From Ectocarpus siliculosus (taxonomy: Eukaryota; Sar; Phaeophyceae; Ectocarpales; Ectocarpaceae): DNA of 53,384 nucleotides. Position 1 is the first letter of the stretch, and every line of letters starts with the position of its first letter. The notes under the pieces are model-generated. The model was not told the DNA's origin, made no database searches, and was given only the letters and a program-made list of their open reading frames with translations. The stretch lies in contig FN648069.1 in NCBI GenBank assembly GCA_000310025.1, positions 571,875 through 625,258 on the forward strand, in the 5' to 3' direction. Positions 45,159-53,384 of the stretch are shown piece by piece. The translations under genes and the position numbers were made by a program.

Positions 45159-47264
45159 CTATCGGCGGGAGCGTGACCGCTTCACCGGTCGGCCACCGGC
45201 CCCCGTCCCCGCCCCCGCCGCCGCCGCCTCCGAAGACTTCCTCCTCTTGGACGACTTCCCACCGCCGCCGCTGCTGGCCCTCCCTCCACCGCTGCTGCCG
45301 CTGCGCTTGCCCAGGCTGCTGCCGCTGCTGCTGCTGCTGCCACCGCCGTTTGCCCTGGCCACTTTCCCGGCGCTCCTGCCTCCCGCTCCTCCTCCCCTCT
45401 TGGAAGGAGTCCCGCGCGACATGAGGTCGTCCAGCTCTTTCGTGAGAGAGTTGATCTCCTGGCGCCACCGGTCTGCGTCATTGCCGCTCTCCACCTCCGA
45501 AACCTCGGCCGTCGCCTCGAGCACTTGTTCCAGCGCGGGGATAAGGTTCTGCGACAAAAAAAAAAAAAAAACACGCGCGCGCGCGCGCGCATGACGCGAC
45601 CGACGTCAGAGCGAGGGTTAGCTGCGAAGAAAAAGTCAGCAAGAAACGAAACAAGATATGTACGCGCAGAGCGTAGGAACCATTTGAGCACCGACGTGTG
45701 AGATTGACGGTCTGTTGAAAGGTTGGCGACCATGGGCGCAAACAGGGGTGGCGTCACGGTTGCGAGATCGCGAACGAGAATGGCAATTAACTACAAACGT
45801 CGCGTGTGCACACAGAAGACCGGCGGGACTCCTTCACGGTGAACACAATGCGTGCTCATCCGTCGTTCTAAACGGCCCGGCGGTCACAGCACGCCCACTC
45901 GCAGGGGAATACTGTGGGGATCCCCTTGTAGTGCCGGTATATGCCCACAAAGTACAATCGGCACTATACGGGACCGGCACTATTCAAAGTAGTGAGAATG
46001 ACTTGGAAATTCAACCTGTGTCCGCCGAAAACACCGGCACAATACCACGCATTTTTGGCACTATTCAACCGGCACTAAACAGGGACCCCCTCTATCGCCC
46101 CCTCGTTTGGGTAATACTGGAGATGTCAGTCTCAGGCGCTCCAGCAATCAAAGCAGCGGCAGCAGCAGCAGCATTAACAGCAACAACCAGTAACGTCTCG
46201 TTTGGTTCGAGCTGCAGCTCACAGCGGCCATGCATGCCCGCGATCACACCAAGACTACTGTCACCCCTGACCTGCTAAAAACACATGCAGAGGCCGAGAA
46301 AAAACGATCCTCGTTCCTCACCCCAAAGCTGCCGCAGGTTTATCCCTTGACAGGCGAGTCAAGGACAAGCCCCCTAGGACAAGCCCCCCACAAACTTAAG
46401 CTAGTATATTGCGTGTCAAGGGCAAAGACCTACACTAAAACGAGTACATTTTGGCCAAAAGATGCCCTGACGGGCTGTAAAGGAAGCGTGAACCGACGAC
46501 TCCTCCCTCACCTTGAGCTGCTTCACGAAACGCTCCGTCTTCACATACTCGGGCGTGAGGTGAGGCGGCATGGCGCCGTAGACGATCTTGAGCCTGTTTA
46601 GGCTGTCGGGGTCCTTGGCGGGAGGCATGTAACCGTTCCGCTCCTAAAAAAAAAAAAAAATGAAACCGACAAAAAAGCAGAGTACACAGACGAAAGAAAC
46701 ATGAAACCGACAACCAAAATTATTTGGCACCGAAAAAATATAAAATTGGAAAGGATAAAACAGGAAAAGAACGTGGCAAACAGAAAATGAAAACATATCT
46801 CATGACAGGTAGAATTCTGAGGGGGGGGGGGGGGAAGAACATGTCATACCCTCCAATTTCTTGTCCATGGGTCCTTCCACACGTTAGGGCCGATCAACGC
46901 TACAGATATATAGAGCTTTGCTTCCCGAAGACGCCACTCTTGTACAACATAACACGTTTTCGGCTGATCATGAACAATGGGTTTGCTAACACGTACAACA
47001 ACCGAAAAACGGTTAGTTACAGTAACCGCAGACCGGTTACAATGCCCGCAACACGGTTGCACGAAAATAAAATAAATAAGAGTGACTCTACCGACTCACC
47101 AGCGAGGCCCCATCTTCTTCCACGAGGATCGGGAGGGAGAACGTTCCGACCTTCTTGCACCGGACCTGGTACGCGTGGGCGTTGTCGTGGGTGTCGAACA
47201 TCACCACCGAACCGTAGAGGGCACTGAAGAGAGTGTCGCGAAGGTGCTCTTGATCCTCCGGGAG
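45159..47264 (-). CDS. SMC-hinge domain protein, C-terminal exons (SMCHD1/GMI1-like)
   Basis: Three phase-0 exons on the minus strand are 47264-47100, 46643-46512 and 45548-45159 (TGA/TAA-type stop at 45159). The first encodes LRDTLFSALYGSVVMFDT and a following cysteine/lysine stretch ending LPILVEEDG. The second encodes RNGYMPPAKDPDSLNRLKIV then YGAMPPHL. These align with the second half of the SMC hinge and the block after it in SMCHD1, where the hinge dimerises and binds nucleic acid in chromosome silencing or repair. The third exon is a short coiled coil followed by a Gly/Ser/Lys/Arg-rich tail ending PVKRSRSRR, a likely nuclear signal. The N-terminal ATPase and first hinge half would have to lie right of 47264, but that DNA holds a minisatellite and a plus-strand gene. 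The gene is thus truncated, or its 5' exons are missed. Confidence 0.6.
45914..46092. mobile_element. small MITE-like inverted repeat
   Basis: The left end GTGGGGATCCCCTTGTAGTG CC… is matched in reverse complement by the right end (…CCGGCACTAAACAGGGACCCCC). GTGCCGGT/ACCGGCAC motifs are repeated inside in both orientations. Ends are approximate. It sits in an intron of the SMC-hinge gene and resembles, but is not identical to, the MITE at 19990-21119. Confidence 0.45.
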
Positions 47265-47592
47265 CTGTTTTTCAGGTAATGGGTGATGGGTTGGGCGAAG
47301 AAGGGGGGGGGGGGGGGGGGGGGTACCTGATTCGCCGAGAACTCGCAAGCGGTGTATGAGGAGTCTCCTCAGAGCTACTCATGCTGTTGCGGGTGCGTCA
47401 CAACAGTTGTCCATCCGGTCACGCTTGAACAGCAGCCGACCCGGTCGAACACACAAGCACGTACACGCTGGGAGTGAGTCTTCTCCTGGTACCTCAGAAG
47501 CAGGACTGTCGTCCAACTCTTCTCCCCCGGTAGAACCCTCCGGCTAACAACGCGTGTTCGCGGTTGTTATCCCGCTGCAGCAGTATCAGGCT

Positions 47593-47956
47593 GACGTCTT
47601 TTCATTGGCCAGCCGGTTAGCGCGGTCGATGCCACTTCAAGAAACACTCTCATGTTGCCAGTAGGACTATCTCTCAAATTGTGTGTGTTTGTGACCGACA
47701 TCTTTTCATTGGCCAGCGGGTTGGCGCGGTCGATGCCAGTAGGACTATCTCTGAACACGTGTGCGTGTGTGTTTGTGACCGACGTCTTTTTCATTGGCCA
47801 GCGGCTTTGCGCGGTCGATGCCACTAGGGCTATCTCTGAATGTGTGTGCGTGTGTGCTTGTGACCGACGTCTTTTTCATTGGCCGGCGGGTTAGCGCGGT
47901 CGATGCCAGCAGGACATTCTCTGAATGTGTGTGCGTGTGTGCTTGTGACCGACGTC
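47593..47956 (+). repeat. minisatellite, ~85-bp unit, four copies
   Basis: Units start with GAC(G/A)TCTTTTTCATTGGCC at 47593, 47697, 47781 and 47866, with lengths of 104, 84, 85 and 85. A fifth unit is only its first six bases (GACGTC at 47951). Each contains GCGCGGTCGATGCCA and ends with a (GT)-rich run and TTGTGACC. A single related copy lies in Vms1 intron 3 region at about 40840-40880. Confidence 0.85.
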
Positions 47957-47958
47957 AG

Positions 47959-50900
47959 GCCCGTGACGAGTACGCCAAGGGGGGGGGGCTCGCGGCCAGG
48001 AGTTGCTCGGTGACCGCGAGGGGGTGCCACTTCTCGGGCAACGGTGCTACGGCCATGGCGAAAGCCTCGGCAGGTATTCATTTGGTGGTGATGGCGTTGG
48101 TGTTGCAGTATTGGTGAGCGCCGTAAGGCTGTACTGAAACGTGGCGCGGGCCCCACTCGCTGTCTGGTCTGGCTTTGGCTGCGTGCTTGCCCGATGCAGT
48201 GGGGGATTGTCGGCGAACGAGCGCGTGCCCAGACTTACCTGAAGGACGGCCGAATTCGCGAGGATGTTTTTTTGTTTATCTACGGAGTTGAGAGGGGGAT
48301 TCCGAAACCTTATCCCTGACCACCAACCCTGCCCCTTACCCCCTACTACTAAACCAAGATTATCATCCCTGCGAGAGCTATACAGTCGACGAAACTGACT
48401 GCCGATGCAAGGAGTTGTTCAGGCGTAAAGGTCGATCATCAGCGCGCCGTTCACGAATACGGTTGGAGTGGGTAGATGTGGTTGGATATCCGTCCCATCT
48501 CTTCTGACGGCCAGCATCCACCGTTTGGTGTATGTGAATGTGACGCTACGCAGAAGTTTTTTTTCTGCTGGAATGCTACTGTTTGTCGTGTTTTTAACGC
48601 GACATGAATCAATTCTCGCTTTCGTGCAGATAGTCGCGGCTTCGCCCTTACCACGCTCCTGCGAATCGTGACATGTTCCGTCCCGGAGAGGTTGGAACCC
48701 ACAGCCCCAAGGGCCTAAAATTTTTGTGAGATTCCGAACTGAAACCACCACTGGGGCGAACGGGTATCAATTCCCCCGCATTTATATCCTACCGTCGGCG
48801 TCGTTGCAGGCATCGGTGGCGGGGCATACCTGGACGACTCCGACGCGACCGTGAGCGGCTGCCGTTTCGAGAACAACGTGGCGGAGGGAATCGACCTGTT
48901 TGGTCAGCTGGCGTCCTTCGGGGCTGGGCTCGCGACTCGCGGACCCACACACGTCTTGGACATGAGGCACGAATTTTCTTTGGCACGGCTTGGATTGTGT
49001 TTTTGTTGTCTCTTTTTTCCTACGAAAACGAAAAGTTCATTTCCAACAACAACGTGCGTCTATGTTCGGATACATGAGTCCGGGGAACAATATCAACGTC
49101 ATATATGGTAGGTAGTAGTTAGCAACGCCTTGTCTGGCCTACCTGTGTTGCCACTGATCGTCGAGCAGTATTCGGGGACGGCTCCCCTTGTTTCTCTTGT
49201 CTGCCTGAGCGAGTGCCCCGGTTACTTATCCCGCGTCGCTCTTCGCCCGCTGAAAGTATAAATAGTTGTCTATTTTAGCGATGATTGTGTTTTGTGCCTG
49301 CTGTGGCTTTGTTTGGACCAGCCGGCTGCCCAAGATTTCATCTGTATGGAAGAGTTCTGCTTCAGCCAGCAAGTGTATGCATGCTTTACACGACGCAAGA
49401 TAACCCCCCCCCCCCCCGTAGGATAACACCAAACACGCACAGTACCACACCCGGCGGCATGATTTTCACGAATAACATGTGCCCAAAACAACAGCATACT
49501 CTTAGATCAAGCGGCAGGGCGTGGGTATCTCGACGGGTTGGTTCACTTTCGGAGTTATGCAATTTTTCGAGATATTGATTTCGAGGGAGTTGGTGCGTTT
49601 GAAACGACCCTAACGCACTTGTTTCGTCTTTCCCCCGGCTTCCCGCACCCAGCGACTCGAGCTTCGTCGCAAACGCGGCGGGAAAGGGGGGCTCCGGCGG
49701 AGGGATCTGGGTAGAGGACGGTGCGAAGGCGGTGCTGGCCAGGACGAAGTTCGTCAACAACACCGCTGCGTCCAGCTACACCCACAAGGGGGCCGGGGGA
49801 GGCGTTGCGGTGTCGGCGTCAGCTAGCCTGACGATGTCCGAGGGCTGCGTGCTCGAGGGGAACGTGGCTGGGCCAGAGGTAGGGGGGGTCTGCGTCGGGA
49901 GATATATCATTCCGCGTTGACTTTATGTAGCTGCTGTTCTTTTTTTGCCTTGCTGCTGTTCTTCGTTTATTAAATAATAGTTGTCATCGGGAACTACACA
50001 TTTCCTTTGTCATTGGGGGCTAAATTAGGGTCGTGCATGTGTGTTGATTGTCTTGTGGGTTTGGCTTCCCGCGGTTTTATCGTCAGTTTAATGGTTCTCG
50101 ATGCTGGGAAGGAAAGGTTTCGATGATGTTGTTTGCTTTTGCGCTCGCGGTCACCCCGACCACCGTAAGGCCACTCAGCGTGCCATCAGGGTGATCGCTC
50201 CCCGCGGGCTAGCGCTGAGCTGTCTGTTTCCCCACCGCAAGGTTTCGAAGCATGGTCTGCTTGCATCTTCTCGCCACAACTTGTCAAGCTTCGAACACAG
50301 CGCCCTCTTTCGCAACCCTCCCCACAACAATGGGTCAACGTTTTTTTATCATCCTCCCGCCACCCAACCTGTCGATGTCCATACATAGCACCCCCCCCTC
50401 CCATCCGCGCTGCCGCCAGGACGTCGGGGCGTCGGACCCTTCTTGCTTGTCCGGTCAAGGCGGCGGAATCCACGTCTCCGGGTCGGCCATCACCCTGTCA
50501 GGCGTTTCTCTGCGGAGAAACCGCTGCGAGACGGGGGCTCTCGACGCCGGCTGCTCGGGAGGCGCGGTCAGCCTCACCGGGCGGGGGCCTCAGGCGACGG
50601 CTGCCGTGGCAGGTAACTGTTCGTGGCGTTTGTGTCGGAGGAGAGAGGGGTGCTTGGGGGCTGGTGGTATCGCGGGGTCGTGATATCGAGACGCTGAGGC
50701 AGGGGAGGGGGGGGGGGGGGTGCAAGATTGTCGAATTTTTGTTGGTGGAGGCGACGATGTTGTGCAGGATGAGAGTTGCGATATAATCCACGTTTGGTTG
50801 GTTGCCGTTGGAGGCGCCTGTCAGCCATGTGTTGGCTTAGCTCGTGTGGGGAGGGGCAGAGCGGGCGGCGGTCGGCCAATCAGAGTCGCGGAAGCCTCTG

Positions 50901-52222
50901 CCGGAGATCCCTACTGCTGTGTCATGCCTAAATGTATACAACTCGGCACGCATGGTGCTCATAGGGGAGGGGGGGGGGAGGCAATGAGAATTGCGGAAAG
51001 CTCTACCGAAGATCTTTACCGTGCTATGCATGACGCCATACAGCGTACATCTCCGTTTGGTCCCGTCCTCCTCCTCCTCCTCCTCCTCTCTGGTGCCTCT
51101 CGCTGGTGCTGCATACCACACGGGTGCTTCTGCCCCCCTCCAAAACAAACGTTCGGTTGGATCCTCTTCTCCCCCAGCACGCGACGACGACAACAACAAC
51201 AACGACAGCGGAGGGGCGGCCTTTGACGATTGCCTGTTCGAGGGCAACGAGGCCAGGGGAGCGGCCACGAACAACGTCTACAGCGGGGCCGGCCAGGGCG
51301 GCGCCGCGGCGATCCGCTTCGCCTTTCCCAGGTTCACCGGGTGCAACTTCACCGGCAACGCCGCCGAGGGGGGGGGTGGCGCGGCCCCGGCTACCGGCGG
51401 AGCGGTGCTGCTGTTCCTTTCCCGGGGAGGAGGAAGCTCCCCCGCCGCCGCCGCCGCCGCCGCCGCCTCTGATGGCGGAATGGAAACCCCGCCCCCGACG
51501 TTTGTGAGTGTTGGCTTCAGCCGGAGGGCTGTGGTCGGTCGGTCGTGCATCCCCGTATGTTCTTGAGAAGGGGGGTGTTGCATGTGAATTGTTGGCTCGT
51601 TGGGTACGAGGCCCCAGTTGTGCTGTCCGCTCCTAACCGCTGCGCGAGCTCGCGCGATGCACTGGTTTCACTGCAGTGTTTGTGGTGTTGAGACCGGTCT
51701 TTGAGGACAAGTTCCCGGAGGGACGTCGATAATCTGCCGGCTTTGGTGGCTTTTTTGGTGTTTTTCTCACAACTTTTGTACGGATTTTTTGCTGTGGAGA
51801 TTGTTTTTTGTCGCCGAAGCGTACCATGTTTACGGACTTTTGTTGGTGTTCTCCAGATGTTTTGGCGTTTTGGCGTTTTCTCTCTCAAACACCTTTCCTC
51901 TCTCTGCATTAAACCATTGAAGTCCCTTAGCAAAAATCGAACCTGAATCTTGCCAAGCCCGGAACTGAACGGGAACCGAAATTTGGTTGCGTTCTGCGTG
52001 ACGTTTGTTTTCTTAACGGAATTTTCCCCAAGGTTAACTGCAAGTTTACCTCAAACATCGCCGGATCCGGGGGCGTCCCCACAGACGGGAATGCCTTGGG
52101 GAGGGGTTTCAGGCAGGGGCACGGGATCGGAGGGGCTCTGGCCGCGATTGCCTCTTCGCCTCTGCTCTCGGGCTGCTCGTTCTGGAACAACTCCGCCGTG
52201 GCGGTGTTCCCGTCATCTTCTG
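47959..52222 (+). CDS. parallel beta-helix repeat protein (Pmp-like), partial
   Basis: The internal exons are 47959-48073, 48810 to about 48964, 49653-49878, 50420-50612, 51178-51503 and 52033-52222. The phases agree at the junctions that can be checked. Each exon encodes beta-helix turns of the Pmp/pectate-lyase type: a GG(A/G)-hydrophobic strand followed by FxxN. Examples are GGGAYLDDSDATVSGCRFEN, SSFVANAAGKGGSGGGIWVE, TKFVNNTA, GGGIHVSGSAITLSGVSLRR, NFTGNAAEGGGG and CKFTSNIAGSGG. Such proteins in brown algae are large, secreted or surface-attached, with carbohydrate-related roles proposed but not established. The end of the second exon is uncertain; the best fit (ATGAG|gcacga) would be a GC-AG intron. 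No start codon exon was found, and the last exon ends at a donor (TCTG|gtgagg), so the gene runs out of what I can see on both sides. Confidence 0.7.
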
Positions 52223-52230
52223 GTGAGGAT

Positions 52231-52243
52231 GACTGAGCAACGG

Positions 52244-52288
<45 letters not shown>

Positions 52289-52295
52289 TTATTGT

Positions 52296-52328
<33 letters not shown>

Positions 52329-52330
52329 CT
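52231..52330 (+). repeat. GTT microsatellite
   Basis: A run of about 100 bases of GTT units grades into GCTGTT units. It lies just inside the intron after the last visible beta-helix exon. It is a plain microsatellite. Confidence 0.9.
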
Positions 52331-53384
52331 TTCAAGCGCCAACCGTTGCGGTCTCTCGACACCCTCTGACCTAATAATGCCCGTACTAATACGCCTATAC
52401 CTTCCGTGGTCGAAGACTCACTCCACTTACTACCCAAACGGGGCGCCTGTTGTGAATAGTCGCAGCTGTGGAAAGATAAATATAGTGGGGGGGATGATGT
52501 CGGTGCTTGTCTAAGTCGCTTGCTCGTTGACGTTCCTGGTCTCTAGACTCGAAAGAGACACGTCTCATGAGCGGCATGCAGGGAAGACCGAAATGAGTGC
52601 GAGGTGCAGGTTTGCAGGTGGAGGAAAGGGTATCGCTGGCGAGGGTCAGCGTAAAGATCTATGTAGCTCTAGCTTCAGGGGAAAACGAAACCAACGAGAA
52701 CAGTCGGGACGTATGTATGGTATGGGCTCCCTTTTCCCTCAGCAGTGGTCCCTGCATTATTGGGCAAAATGTGGCCGGTCGTTTCGAGTATGGCCGGCGA
52801 AAGTGAAATTGCGTGACACAGATGTAGTTTTCGAGCGTCTCATACTCTGAACAGCGCCGAGAGGCCCGGTATTTGTAAGGCCTGTCCTATCCCTTGGCAC
52901 TGCTATGCTGCCTTGTACACGCACCGCACTTTTCTGTACTCGCTCGCCAGACTTGTGACATGTACCGACGGGTCGACGCTCGGTAGCGCGGTAGGGCACC
53001 CTTGACTTCATGCCGCCTTTGCAACCCTAACTATAACCCTGACCCCAAGCTCGGTAGCGAGGCAGGGTACCCTTCAAGGAGGCGGCGTACGAGCCAGCAC
53101 GCACCACTTCATGCTGCGTCTGCGGGACGGATGGCGAAGAATTGCCACACAGAAAACACGCCTCCGATCGTTTTCCCGCAAGGTCTCGAGCTCGCCCGAA
53201 GGACCTCACAGAGCACACATTTTTTGCAGTTCATGCTCAGGGCGGTGATGAACACCTCGTCCACTATTTACTGCCGTGGAATAGTAAATGCGTGGTATCT
53301 GACGTTTTCTGCCGTCTGCGTGGCCCCCGTTCCCGTTCTCGGTGGCGTCATACATGAAACCGTCGTGCGGCGCTACTGCTGCTG
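52331..53384. other. right flank, no further exon recognised
   Basis: I looked for another beta-helix exon or a stop for the preceding gene and found none. The short frames on both strands have no domain. CGGTAGCG(C/A)GG(T/C)AGGG(C/T)ACCCTT occurs twice (about 52981 and 53051), a small direct repeat. Confidence 0.4.

Noticed and set aside
45182-45757. 191-residue Ala/Arg-rich minus-strand frame
   Set aside because: It is an alternative frame of the Gly/Ser/Lys-rich tail exon and runs through intron sequence. The spliced frame fits the hinge protein better.
47356-47547. MRSLLRATHAVAG… frame as a targeting-peptide exon of the beta-helix gene
   Set aside because: The Arg/Ser-rich start is suggestive, but no donor in suitable phase links it to the exon at 47959.
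53020-53045. CCCTAAC-like string as a telomeric repeat
   Set aside because: Only two or three imperfect units (AACCCTAACTATAACCCTGA) are present, too few to indicate a telomere.

Overview
This window is nuclear DNA from an intron-rich eukaryote, most likely a brown alga of the Ectocarpus type. The best clue is an intronless gene at 36648-37922 (minus) encoding eight tandem copies of the EsV-1-7 cysteine/histidine motif (C-x4-C-x~16-C-x2-H). That family is expanded in brown algae and includes the Ectocarpus developmental regulator IMMEDIATE UPRIGHT. Long introns, GT-AG borders with occasional GC-AG, GC-rich exons in more AT-rich noncoding DNA, and a heavy load of decayed transposons fit the same origin. 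Genes were assembled by hand from exon frames and splice phases, so their borders are predictions.

Layout. A small three-exon gene for a zinc-ribbon protein (2169-4471, plus) carries a dead hAT transposase in its second intron. From 4.6 to 16.7 kb there is no convincing host gene. This stretch holds a degenerate ORF cluster, a 1.3 kb foldback transposon with ~400 bp inverted repeats, decayed DIRS-like and LINE reverse transcriptases, and a tandem repeat array cut by a 100-N assembly gap. From 16759 to 28873 (plus) lies a 14-exon gene for a 581-residue TPR-repeat protein. Its introns contain direct-repeat blocks, a TTACCGCC tandem array, a TA-flanked Tc1/mariner-like MITE, a hAT-like MITE, a tRNA-like sequence and a LINE-type repeat with a nested SINE. 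From 29 to 36.8 kb there are a Ty1/copia remnant, a tRNA-derived SINE and a ~3.9 kb non-autonomous LTR-element relic.

The gene-rich right part starts with a divergent pair. The EsV-1-7 gene (minus) and an ANKZF1/Vms1 orthologue (38657-43003, plus, five exons), the peptidyl-tRNA hydrolase of ribosome quality control, share an intergenic region of about 0.7 kb. Next are three minus-strand exons of an SMC-hinge protein resembling the C-terminus of SMCHD1/GMI1 (45159-47264). Last is a plus-strand gene with Pmp-like parallel beta-helix repeats (47959-52222), incomplete at both ends.

No operon-like or pathway linkage joins these genes. The main observations are the eight-repeat EsV-1-7 protein, whose C-terminus is encoded by LTR-derived DNA, its head-to-head pairing with Vms1, and several previously unannotated-looking transposon families with clean termini.
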